DNA from: Schistosoma mansoni
Taxonomy: Eukaryota > Platyhelminthes > Trematoda > Strigeidida > Schistosomatidae
Direction: 5' to 3'
Assembly (NCBI RefSeq): GCF_000237925.1
Contig: NW_017386000.1
Coordinates: forward strand, 186,001-250,000
DNA length: 64,000 nucleotides
Shown: one piece after another, positions 12,401 to 22,810 of the stretch
How positions within the stretch are numbered: position 1 is the stretch's first letter
Layout of the letters: each line of letters opens with the position of its first letter
Notes under the pieces: generated by a model
Seen by the model: the letters and a program-made list of their open reading frames with translations, nothing else
Database searches by the model: none
Told to the model about the DNA's origin: nothing
Position numbers and translations under genes: made by a program

Positions 12401-14690
12401 GGATTTCGGTACGAAATCTATTCCTATCCCATTAGCACAGAGAGACGAAACTGTCAGGCCAAACCGCAGAATAGTAGAGGTAGTAACAGTATGAGTAATG
12501 ATCGAAGACTGGGTATAAAAGATATCATTCGGAAAAACGTAAACCGGTGAAATAAAAATACGGAAAACAGTTGGGAGAACTTTAGTCAGAGTTTCGAGGA
12601 AGACAAAGAAGGAATGGGCCTGCGCCACTGCAAACGATTTTGAGCCATACTATCTAAAGTCTCTAACCATTGATTATGATAATCACGCGGACCCCGACCA
12701 GGTAGTCTACACCTAATAATATAGCTCAGTCCAATTGTGGTTTGGCCGCCCCTAGATTTCTTCCAGTCTACTTATACACTAGACAACAAACCCGTCAACG
12801 TGAAAGGTTGTTGGGCGTGCGTGACACGTGCCATAACCACCTCAGTTGGTGAGGATTTACTACGTCATCAATCGATTTGTTATCTTTACCTATTACCCTA
12901 TTCCTAACCCAAATATTGCTTAGTCCGTGGTCCCAAAATATATGAGCACTGTTTTGAAGATACCTGTGACCGAATACCAGTAATCTACGAATATTCGCTA
13001 TTGTGAATGATCATGTTTCATACCTACAAAGTAGGACAGAGCGAACTGCTGGACAGTGAAGTCGTCCTTTAGTTGGCAGACGAATATCTCGCCTACGCTG
13101 TAAATGACGCAAGTTGGAAATAGTCAATCCAGCCTCAGGAGTCCATGCACAAATTTCATCAGATACCAGACCATCATGACTGATGAGAATCCCGAGATAA
13201 CCAAACCAATCGATGTGTTCAACTACTTCACACCCTATCGTTAATTCAGGATCTAATGCAAACCAACTCTGAAGTAACACTTTGCATTTGGAGGGAGAAG
13301 TGATAAAGACACTGCATTTTGTAAGCGTTTTCACCAAACAGAATTATATCATCTGCATATTTTAAATCAACAGGTAAATCAACCCCTTAACGGTCAAACG
13401 ATGAGTGTGTCTCTAGAAGCCACTCAATGATGAAAACCTCAAGTCCGATTTCCAACCTTAACTTCTAACTTTGAATCCTAACTTCAATTTCTCACACCAA
13501 TTTATAACCTCCTTACGACACCAATGAGTAGGTGGATTTCCTTAAGGTCACTTTGGCGTCACCAAAAGATCGTTCATAATATAGTCTCACTAAAAAATAG
13601 ACAAGACAAAATAAAGAAATTGACAAAATAAATATATAGGTGGACAGAAGACAAAAAACTGAAACAATTGCTTAGAGTTTAAAAGGAAAATGTTATAACC
13701 ACTGAGGTAAATTTTGGTCACAACTTCAAATAGTCAACACTATACCGATTTTAATCATGATTTTTGGTTCCCCATACGGCCGGAGATATTTATATCAGTG
13801 ACCACAACTAATACCAAGTTTTAATTGTATAAAAACCAAAGATTAATCCCTTGATTGAACGATAAGATAAGGAATTATATTGGCCAGTTTTTTCGGCATG
13901 TTTTGGGGGAAGTAATGCTCCAAACCAATACTTACCATGAGAACGAGTGGGTATCTGTAAACGTTAGATTACTTACCTTTGTCTAGTTCATCGCAATTAG
14001 ATGTCGTATAAACAGAATTTAAAACTTCTTCAGCTGAATTTAAATATTCCTGCAATATATATGAAGCAGATAAATGGACATACAATTTCGAATTCATCCC
14101 TATATGGTAAGTATCCAAGTAACTTTTGATGATCTAACCGTAAATCACATGAAAGATTGTTTTCAACTTCAGAATCGGGAATTTTGTTTGGGTAAGTGTG
14201 TTCTTTAACAAAAGGAGACGAGCAAGGTGAACACATAAGTTCTTTCATGGTTCCTGACATATAGAACTTGTTATAATGATCTCGGCAGTCCATGGAACTA
14301 TGTGACTGAAGTTGAGCGGATATTTCATCCCTAAGGTAATATAAGTGACTAACCAAACACTTACCAATTACCATAACCATAAGTATCCAGAGCGTCTAAA
14401 AGTTTTAATTCTTCTGAAAGCAACCATTGGTTATCCGCAGGATTATCATCTTCAGAACGCTAAAGTCTGTAAGTTTCAATACAATCAAATTCACCTTTAT
14501 AATATACTTGTGAATTTTTTTATGTTTCCCACCCTCAACTCCACATGAAAAGCACTATCATAAAGGTAAAATAATATACTCAGAAATATACTTTCACACA
14601 TATTTTAATCACTGAACATTCGACACACACAATACAGAAGCCACTGATTTTCTCTAAGCAATAGCAACACTTTGACAACTTGCTAAACAT
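6382..14690 (-). CDS. TADA2B: TADA2B-like transcriptional adaptor 2 (SAGA subunit), 5' eight exons
   Basis: ADA2 proteins bridge the GCN5/KAT2 acetyltransferase and the SAGA complex in the nucleus. The exons are 14690-14592, 14554-14495, 14459-14365, 14330-14084, 14049-13977, 11110-10075, 7544-7269 and 6458-6382. All introns are GT-AG and all phases fit, giving about 654 codons. In order, the protein shows a ZZ finger (CCYC, CVEC, CVKC, HKKIH), a SANT-like domain (EELKLLDALDTYGYGNW, then RDHYNKFY), the GYLPYRDEFE block, and IYNQYIQERHFRHRLARSHNL. A long insert follows with two AT-hook-like motifs, then HPQWLKPFFRYL. Human TADA2B is about 420 residues, so the insert makes this one much longer. 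The remaining exons (C-terminal, SWIRM) were not found at lower coordinates. Identification is from remembered family motifs. Confidence 0.87.
6459..7268 (-). other. TADA2B intron 7, no gene seen
   Basis: An AT-rich intron of 810 bp with an (AT)n run near 6518. Short open frames here have no coding character that I can support. Confidence 0.6.
7269..7544 (-). CDS. TADA2B: TADA2B exon 7 with AT-hook
   Basis: The acceptor TTTATAG precedes 7544 and the donor GTAAGTC follows 7269. Only the frame that continues exon 6 is open throughout (91 full codons). It contains HRRRGRPPRNPR, a canonical AT-hook core (RGRP) that binds the minor groove of AT-rich DNA. The remainder is polar and unrecognised. 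It ends in AC, which exon 8 completes to threonine. Confidence 0.8.
7908..9290 (-). mobile_element. RTE-like LINE (type A), 5'-truncated, in TADA2B intron 6
   Basis: The RT half runs from about 9290 down. It reads PTIVVFLDIRAAFDSLDR, then GVRQGCPISPFLFNF, then an intact catalytic LEYADDIVLLC near 8950, the C-terminal FVYLGSCISASGG, and LRMSSHRIPRRALF. Frameshifts break it near 8960 and at a C9 run (8765-8773), and there is a stop after CACET. The 3' UTR ends in an ATTTATTTAAACAC-type tail at 7908-7935. It lies in the same orientation as the host gene. Confidence 0.85.
10075..11110 (-). CDS. TADA2B: TADA2B exon 6 (large, serine/asparagine-rich insert)
   Basis: The acceptor TTCTATTTAG precedes 11110. 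The first two bases complete an alanine codon with exon 5. The exon encodes 344 full codons. It begins with the ADA2 block LMGIYNQYIQERHFRHRLAR and then runs into about 300 residues of low-complexity, Ser/Asn/Arg-rich sequence with no family match. RRRGRLARK near the end is a degenerate AT-hook. The donor GTAAGT follows 10075. The trailing AA is completed by the first G of exon 7, which gives lysine. Confidence 0.88.
11111..13976 (-). other. TADA2B intron 5, mostly unannotated
   Basis: This is a 2866-bp intron. Apart from the RTE fragment at 12610-13440 I see no gene or repeat in it. Confidence 0.6.
12610..13440 (-). mobile_element. RTE-like LINE (type B) RT fragment
   Basis: On the minus strand, a KYADDIILFG catalytic box lies near 13340-13375. 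It is followed by SPSKCKVLLQSW, GYLGILISHDG and a decayed C-terminal region down to about 12610. Several stops and frameshifts break it. It sits inside TADA2B intron 5, on the gene's strand. Confidence 0.7.
13977..14690 (-). CDS. TADA2B: TADA2B exons 1-5 (ZZ and SANT domains) with four micro-introns
   Basis: The start is ATG at 14690-14688, the first in-frame ATG ahead of the ZZ cysteines. Exon 1 (14690-14592) and exon 2 (14554-14495) encode the ZZ finger. Exon 3 (14459-14365) and exon 4 (14330-14084) encode the SANT domain, with the tryptophan of GNW split across the junction. Exon 5 (14049-13977) encodes EYLNSAEEVL. The four introns are 37, 35, 34 and 34 bp, each GT-AG. Very short 5' introns are a known trait of schistosome genes. 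Confidence 0.88.
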
Positions 14691-15560
14691 AGTAACACCA
14701 ACGTTGGTTTTCGCGCTTGTTGCTATCGGATATCTGAATTACAAACTTCAGCCTTCAGAGGAAAGGAGAGGGAATAAATTGACTTACTTTAATCCTCTCA
14801 AATGTGTAGTACTGTGAAGATCCAAAATTCACTGTAATGTATCAACAGGTGCTGATATTATTCAAATGCTCTGTCGAAAGTATGTTTCGTGCTTCACGCC
14901 CCACATATGTAGAAACTCAACTAGTTTATTGCATCCAAGTAACTGGTTCATATGTTACTAAAGATACCATCACACTTCAGTGTGTTCGAAGTGTGGGGCT
15001 TAAGTTAGTGACGGTATTTCCAAACTCCCTTACGGCGAGCACCTGAAACGCCCAAACTTATTCTTATTATTTTATCGTGAAACGCGGTAACTTTATGTTG
15101 GCATTCCATGTCTTAAATAACGGTTAGGGTGTTGACTTGTCTTATCTTTATGCTCCCTCTGGAACTAGAGATCTCCGAAGCCATTGCAAAAGGTTTAAAA
15201 ACTTCTTTCAAATGAACTCAGAATGGGAATTCGTTCTTCTTATCTAGTTTTCAGTGACTGAAACGCCTCAAGCAAACAAGTGGTATCGACCCTATCAGTG
15301 AACACTGGGAGACAGGATACCGGAATTAACACATATCCACCAACCAACTATCCTTATTAATGAAGACGTGTTTCGGTACAAAATGTCATTAACTCACTAC
15401 TCGGTAAAAGAAACGGAACTCCACTTGTATACAATTTGATTTCGGTTTTGAACTTTCCTAGAATGTCTTCTTACGTGACCAGTCCTATATTGACTGACAA
15501 AATGAGACATAATGATATCAAAATCATCGTTCACTGTACAGTAAACCAACACTAAATGAC
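14691..15560. other. TADA2B upstream region, no feature seen
   Basis: This should include the TADA2B 5' UTR and promoter. I see no clear TATA box, repeat or gene. A plus-strand frame at 14837-15046 is open but has no recognised family. Confidence 0.4.
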
Positions 15561-16300
15561 GTCGTAACCTGAGGCGGGATAACGGAAACGGGCTGGGATA
15601 TTTCGGTCTACCTTCATAAGATTAGCCAGTGTGGCTTTTCACCATTTTGCTATTTTGCCGATGAACTTCTCTTGGCATATCCGATTCATACTTGAAACAA
15701 GTACTCGCTGGATGAATCCCACATTCTAAATGTGGCCTCACGATTGTATGGTAGAACACTGTTGGTATTGCTTTGCCCAAATGACTAAGTGATTTACAAT
15801 TAGCCCACAGGGCCTTGAAGTCTTTGCAATGGTAACCTCATAGTTACTCGTAATCCTAAGGCCTGTGCTCATAAGGGCCCCTAGATCTTTACAATCCATC
15901 ACTAAAACTTCCACCTATAGCACAGCCCTGCATGGATTCTATGTTTTCTCTCTACATATTTGGGCGAGGTTGAACTTCATCATGTACTATATCACAACCC
16001 TTAGACATTAGTGGCAAAATATAATAATTGCTGTCAGCTAATGATGGGAGAATATTTTGACAAACCTTATCTTCGGTCGCATGAGTGATTAGTAAGACTA
16101 GCAAAGCCGATCCTCTGTTTGGAGTAAAACATGTGAGTTCGGATACATTCTGTACTAAGACATGTTCCATCACACTGATCAGGAGGATGCTATCGAGTGA
16201 ACTTTTAGGTCCGGTTATTTTCAGTTCATACGTGAATGTACTCTCAGATAATGATGATAATAATACATTTCTGCGAGGCCAAGTACACGCCATTTTACAG
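15560..16300 (-). mobile_element. Decayed CR1/jockey-like LINE fragment
   Basis: A minus-strand frame at 15952-16293 contains LLVLLITHATEDKV followed by a LPSLADSNYY-type motif. This matches the C-terminal part of a LINE endonuclease (LLDLVITH, then PPLGKSDH). It is followed directly by KDLGALMSTGLRITSNYE-like sequence from the RT C-terminus. The RT core is therefore deleted. Stops are frequent. Confidence 0.5.
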
Positions 16301-19118
16301 ACATGATCTACAAGTTACAACATATACTGGTTCACAGTATTCATCCCAAGCAGGGTTGTTTAGTAAATATAATCTATAAAAGCTGACAGCAACTCATTCG
16401 TCCAGATATAATGTGTTTTCTTCAGAATGTTTTCCAAAGGGGCATCGCGTTCACGTTACACACCAGATCCAATCTCGACAAAAAGTGCATTAGGGTTTCG
16501 GTCGTGCTAAGTATTTATGTAATGCAGCTTTTAAGTGTATAGTTGTTATAAAGTAGACTTGTGGAGTGCTTGGTTCGAACTTTGACCTTGGGAAAGCGCG
16601 TTCGTCGAGCTTGTTCAAGATGTCAGAAGTTACATACCTTCACCCTCAGATCAAGTTTCTCAATAGAAAAAAAGAAACCGAGGAGCAGCAAGGTATTTGG
16701 ATATGAACGGTAACCAATGGTTAACATTTGGTAGTGGAACAGACGGAGGTATGATAACTTATTAGATCAAATTGATACTAGCTCATGTTGCTAGAATGAA
16801 ATGTGATAATGGGCTGCAGATAAGAGAATGCAGTAATAAAGAACAATGAGTTGTGATATTTATCAAGGTGGAGTAGGTTCGAATGAAGGAAGGGAAGTCA
16901 AGATTGGTATGAGGAAGACTGTTAATTAGATCGGAGAGTGCATATAGAGAGTGGTGTGTTAAGTAAAATAACAAACATATCCTTTACTGTCTGGCTTTTT
17001 ATCATCCGATGCCAGCCACACAGTTTCATGTAAAAGTCCGAGCTAGAATGTTATAGGTTGTCTTAGTAGGATAGGTTATCCAGCATAAAAATCAGAAACA
17101 TGAGTCGGAATGGTGAGTGTAGGAGAACAACCTTAATATCACAGATTGATTGACTTGTTCTCGTCCATAAAGAGCATGATAACATCATCAACTTGGCAGA
17201 CTGAAATACAATAGATGACACTGAGTATAAATATGCAACACTCAAATGTGAGCTCACAACTAGCGACTTCACAAGTCCCACTATCATGAGGCTCACAAAC
17301 AGAGGAAAGTATGTCCATATTATTAATTGTGCATTTGAGGGCCACAGCGTATTACTACAACTTTTTGAAAAGGTATACCCTGATAATTCTGGAGTGACTT
17401 CAAAGTCGTGGACTAATCACGTTTCAGTCAAAAACACGACAAGTGTTTTTAATTTGTTCAATAACGCTCATAATTCGTGGAATTTATTTCCTAGACTATG
17501 GAAACTTTTGTTTAGAGGTGAGAACTAAGAAAACCACTAAACGAAGGTTTTCGAAACCATTTTGTCGATGGGTTTCTAGTTCATCTAGATCCGCCTCATT
17601 TCTTATTCTATGCTCGATAAACATATCAGACCCCATTGAAGTGTTTGTATTATCTTGCTTTCTAGCGATAGTTAACAAAAGATTTATATGTGCCTTCGAG
17701 CTTAGTACTGCTCTCAGGAGTCGAAATGGTCGGGGTCAAGGTCATACTGACTTCATTTTCCCAATCTTATCATTTCTTTCATCCGAACTCATGAAGAGCA
17801 AAGTGTTACAAATAAATGGGTTAGGCGGGAGCTGAAAGTTTTTCACTGACGGTTAACTGCTATCGTTAATATCACTGTTTTCACTGGGTTTTGAGTAAAT
17901 TTGTTTTACTTGACGTTTGAAACTGTGAGTTTAAGATTTTGACCTCGGACATTTTTAGTCACCCTATTTTTGATTTATTGTTTAATTGGTCATGATAGCT
18001 CTTGATTTAATTGGTTTAATTGCTCGTGAAGTATAGATAGATCTTAGTACCTGAACTGGAATCTGGCACTTTTATTATTCGAGTCGTTAGCTCATAATAA
18101 GCACACCCAACTACTGTATCATTTGTCTGTTCATAGTAATTTAGGCATTTAATCCACCATGTAAAATTATGTATGAGTTCAATTGAGCGCGCGTCTGCAC
18201 ATCAATCTTTAATCTACCCTCTTGACGATTGTAAACACAGAAAATCAATAATTTATCTGCAGTCGATTAACACATAAATATATGTATGGATTTTTGACAC
18301 ACACACGCCTACTCGTTTCCCTGTGGGCTTGCTTCCTGCACACTTGCGGATTTTGCCAATCTTTAACAATAAACTATCTCGATAACTGGTGTTCGGGCTT
18401 TTGAGTAACCTCGAGTAAATTCATAATTCTACTAGATTTAACTTCCTTGAATGCTCAGTTTACGAGATACCATTTATTAGGTTCAGATAAAGAGGAAGTC
18501 AACCTCTACAACTTACGTCTTTATTATTCAACCATGACTCAATTGTTCGATGCAAATAAGGATAAACGTAATCGTAATTTGAATGTTCAAAATATGAGTT
18601 CTGGTAACCCCAGTTGGCAAAATCTCAATTTAAACAAGATATCACCCAAGTATAAATAATTAAAAGTGAGGCTCGAATTGGAAGGGAGCTTAAGATGTGA
18701 GCCTTGGGATGGATTTTAGCCGTGAGGTTGAAGTTTAGGGTTTGTGAGGAAGCTATTCAGTTTTCCATAGGTAGTGGTGAAGTAAATGCTGAGGTGGAAG
18801 GGTATTTAGGATATCTAACTGACTATAATCTTCATTTGATACAACATTTAGCAGTCCTAAAGGGAAATTGCCACATTAGGTTAAGGATTCTCTGGATGCA
18901 GTCGGTGAATTTTTAAAATTTGTTAAGGAAAATACAATGTTTGAATCCCAACTGGCTTTTTTTCGACAAAGTTGACATAACTCGTTTTCGTTGTTGCAAA
19001 TTTTACAGAGCCATACTTGAACTCATATTCAGCGTAATCGTTTAGTCTTGTTTACAATAGGTTTTCTCGTTAGGAATTGAAACCGATTCAGAGTCGCAGA
19101 TATGAGTCAAATAAGTGT
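16301..19118. other. Unassigned stretch, possible LINE and LTR debris
   Basis: A minus-strand frame at 17063-17345 has wording loosely like a LINE endonuclease (IYCISVCQVDDVIMLF). Around 18300-18420 an AATAAA and GTGTTCGGGC-type sequence precede an open frame at 18447-18659 of unknown identity. Neither is strong enough to name. Confidence 0.3.
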
Positions 19119-19119
19119 T

Positions 19120-22100
19120 TAAATTGTTCAAATGGTTGTGGGCGGAATAGAAGGAGCTTTCGCTTAACGGGCCTCCGTATCTAATAGCAGTGGATCACCA
19201 ATACCTCCAGGCAAGAACCTAGGTATATTAACGATAATAGAGGAAAAAAAGAAGTTGGTAAATCATAATGATATGTTATCCTTAGTCCTTAAGAATAGAT
19301 AAAGTGTCCTCTTAAAGGACTATTGGGAAGTCGCTTGGACTAGCTAGGTTGGCAGCGATTTCCAGCATTTGACAACGCTCCAGGAGTAGGAGTTGTGTCT
19401 ATAGTCCGTTCTGCTATGTTGGGTCTCCAGTTTCTGGGTGTTACCCTTAGGTTTGTATTGGGACTAAGCTGAAGTAGGTGTTTAAGGGGATTCCCAGAAT
19501 TGTTAAGGATACTGTAAGCCACTAGAAAATCACACCTAAGACGCCTATACTCTAACGGGCAAAGGTTAAGTGATTCGAGGCCCTCTTCATAAGGTTTGAA
19601 TTTGAGTCCCCGAACTGATTTCGTGGCTCGACGTTGGATACGTCCCAGAGTGTCCTTATACATTTGGAGGGAGAGAGGAAATACTATTTTTCCGTACTCT
19701 AAATGGGGACGAATAAAACTGTCGAAGATTATGTGGAAAGTTCTACTGTCAAACTGGCCAAAAATGCATTTCAATGTTACCAGTGCAAGGTTCGCTTGAG
19801 AGGCGTTTTTGTCACAGTTAGCATACGACTTCAAGTCGTAGGGTACCAACACTCCTAAATCTTTTTCGACTTGGGATACTTCTAGAGAGGAGTTTCCTAA
19901 GTTGTAACTATAGTCTGTAACATCTCGCAGATGGACTACTTTGCACTTTGAAGCGTTGAAAGTAAGTCCGTTGTCGTCTGCCCAACTTTGAAGTCGAGTA
20001 ACATCTTCCTGAAGTGCTAGTATATCCTCGTGGTTGCGTATCTCTCTCCAAAGTTTCACATCATCAGCAAAAAGCAATAAGTCAGACGATGCTTGTTGTG
20101 GAAGATCGTTTATATATGTCAAGAAGAGAAGGGGTCCCATTGTCGAGTCCTTGGGGACCCCACCAGAGCATTCTATGTCCCGAGATAAAGTGAAGTTAAC
20201 CCTGACCTTAAAATGTCCATTTGTTAGGTATGAAGTGAGTCAGTCAATTAGAGGTGGTTTGGTACCCAATCGTTTAAGCTTATTGATAAAACGTATATGG
20301 TTGACCCTATCAAAAGCCTTTGAGAAATCAGGGTAACTGACGTCAACCTTCCCCTTGCGATCAAGTATGCTTGTCCATCTGTCCACCGCAGTCAGCAGGT
20401 TGGTTATAGAAGAGTGACTCTTCCTGAAACCATACTGTTGAGGTGAGAACTTCAAGGATAATAAGTAGTTGTGTATACCATCGCATATCAGAGACTTCAT
20501 GATTTGGGAAGGTATAGAGAGAAAGGCCACCGGTCGGTAGCTTGAGGGTTCGCTGCGTCGACCTCCTTTGAACATCGATGTAATGTGAGCCAGCTTTCGA
20601 ATTTCCGGCAGTTTGCTTTGACTTAGCGATTGTGAGGACATCACGCTAAGTGACGTTGCCAGGACTGAAGCTGCTTCCCTCAGCATAGCAGAATGAACCA
20701 TATCCGGACCAGGGGAAGAGTCTTTTCTTAGGTTCTGCAGTTTACGGAACACAGTAGAGTTTTCACCTCCAATATAGATATGTTCCACGAAAATGACTCT
20801 AAGATGGTTGGAGTCCCCTAGAATCAGGATATGAGAGAATCCGAGACGCGTAGAGTGAATTAATCCTTCCACCATACAACCGTCGTACTCGATGTCAGCA
20901 GTGGGCTTTCTGTAGATGACCCTGACTAGACACCTCGAGGTGGTAGACAATCTTACTGAGCACCACACGGATCCATCAAGATTGAGAAACTCTTGGTTGT
21001 GAAGTTGGTGTACCTCTAGGTATGACCGCATGTATAAAGCTATTCCACACCCATTCCTGTTTTTCTGTTCTTGCGAAACAAAGACATCTCATGTATTGCA
21101 CGTTCCTGATCCGTAAACTGAGAGGGTATACAAGTTTCAGATATTCCTATCAGCTGAACATAATTAGCGTTGCTGAGTTCACGTAGCTCATTCATTTTAT
21201 TTGGTAAAGTCGTAGCGTTCATATATAAGCAGTTTATGCTTTCAATTTGAAACGCGTGAGCTTCTTCCTGTTTGTCTGTAAAAGCCTTACGTCAGTGGAC
21301 AAGTAACCTACCGAAACAAGGTTTTCCGAGTTGTTAGCCACTGTCCTTTACACATTTTTTATGATCAAGACAGTCCACAAGTGGAATTGTCAGCTCCAGC
21401 TTGAATTTGTGCTTGATCCTGGTGTCGTGTGGCCTGTTCAGATGCATATGGATACCAATCGACAACCGACGTCTGTTGGAACAAAATGCTCCCACAGTTT
21501 CAACCGCCATATGAGAGGATGGGAAAGCTATCTTCATTAAGCGGGGTTAAGAGTCACCGTCTTTCTTGGCTAGTCTCGCCATCTGTCGAGTTGGTATGTT
21601 TTTGAGTTTCAAAGATCGCTTAATGAATTTCCATTCCCTAATATCAGGGTTTGCTTGACCAGGGGCCGTATTTTCCAGTACACCTTGCACAATGATATTT
21701 CTTCCGCGGAAAACTTCTCGTGAGATTCTTGAAGGATGTTGAGGATGAGATTTCGCTCAAAATACAGTATGTCAGGCAGAATTCTTACATTCCCATCGGA
21801 TTTCAGAAAGTGACTAGCTAGCAGGACGTCCTCTATTTCGGAAGCATTCTTGAGTGTTACACAAGGTAGCCTTGGGTGATTTTGATGGTTAGAGTCCATC
21901 CCCCGCGTGAGCGGTATGACCGTCGAAAACTCTATTCCAGGGAGTTCAAACTACTTGTTTAATTCTTCCCAGAGCATACTGTCATTTTTGTCTTGCAAAC
22001 GGAGGGGCTGGTCAGGGTTGCATTTAGGGTTCATGATTATGAGACAGTCATCACGAACCGTCATTGATTTCTCAGGTTTTCAAGTGCGTCCGGGTTTGGC

Positions 22101-22810
22101 ACCTTGTTGTTTGGAGGTCGAAGCGCGTTTCCAACTCCTGGGCTCTATGATAACCGGACGGACATTCTTGGGGGTAGCCTGTGAGGCCAGTACTTGGGAT
22201 GTTCAGTTTAGACGGTGACGCATGGTCCTTTTTAACTCTGTTGACGTAGGTTCAATCACCTACAGAGTTTTTGGGAACCACCGTTGCATTCAAGGTCTCT
22301 CTGCTGGGAGACCCAAGTTTGTTGAGAGAGTCTATTACCGTAGACGTCATGATGGTGCTGAGTTACAGCATGTCATCACTAGCGCGATTAACGGCTCCAT
22401 CGATAGTAGGCCTGTCGATATCCGTCTTCTGGTTCACACTGCGTGTCATCGTTAGTTTACCTTTAGTATGACTGTCATTTACCCAGTTTTCAGACAACTT
22501 GTATCGCAGACCTGTCAATAGGGCGATGATGTAACTCATAGAAACTACAGCGTCTGTATTGCACGTAACACATACCCACCTAAGATCCGACTTCCTGAGT
22601 CTGTCGTACGCAGTTGCTGTGAGATCTGTGCACGCTTCGTGGAACCAACCTTTGCAGTTGTCGCACTGCATGCCAGATATGACAGCGAAATGGCATCCAG
22701 GTGGTTTGCATGAATTTTTCATGACTATATTGATATAAACTGTCTTATAAATACAAACAGAGTGCCTAGGACCGTTAAAAGAAACAAAGTACACTAAAAC
22801 GGACAAAAAT
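19120..22810 (-). mobile_element. CR1-like LINE with PHD-finger ORF1, nearly full length but defective
   Basis: On the minus strand, ORF1 starts near 22806 and carries a PHD-type zinc finger (CDNCKGWFHEAC, then WVCVTC) in 22363-22806. ORF1 C-terminal sequence continues at 21609-21899. ORF2 begins with endonuclease (IGISETCIPSQF, then ILGDSN at 21222-20810). It then jumps, by an apparent deletion near 20770, to the linker RKLQNLRKDSSPGPD. The RT follows (SSYRPVAFLSIPSQI, QYGFRKSHSS, DFSKAFDRVNH, and LLLFADDVKLW near 20050), down to RRATKSVRGLKFKPYEEG. The catalytic FADD is intact, but a stop after LGTKPPLID and other breaks inactivate it. The 3' UTR (19120-19240) matches 42270-42410. Confidence 0.85.
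22363..22806 (-). CDS. LINE ORF1 fragment with PHD finger
   Basis: This 147-codon frame holds a Cys/His cluster with the layout C-x4-C, then CDNC, then WFHEAC, then WVCVTC. That fits the C4HC3 PHD finger found in ORF1 of some CR1-like LINEs. PHD fingers usually bind histone H3 tails; in LINEs the role is unknown. The first third (MSVLVYFVSFNGPRH onward) is probably leader rather than protein. Confidence 0.7.
   Translation of the reverse strand: MSVLVYFVSFNGPRHSVCIYKTVYINIVMKNSCKPPGCHFAVISGMQCDNCKGWFHEACTDLTATAYDRLRKSDLRWVCVTCNTDAVVSMSYIIALLTGLRYKLSENWVNDSHTKGKLTMTRSVNQKTDIDRPTIDGAVNRASDDML

Noticed and set aside
13939-13957. A 19-bp mini-exon (ATACCCACTCGTTCTCATG) just after TADA2B exon 5
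   Set aside because: It would need a 22-bp intron and would shift exon 6 out of frame; direct joining of exons 5 and 6 fits the ADA2 family.
16560-16620. GGTTCGAAC near 16575 as a tRNA gene box B
   Set aside because: No box A at the right distance and no acceptor stem pairing seen.
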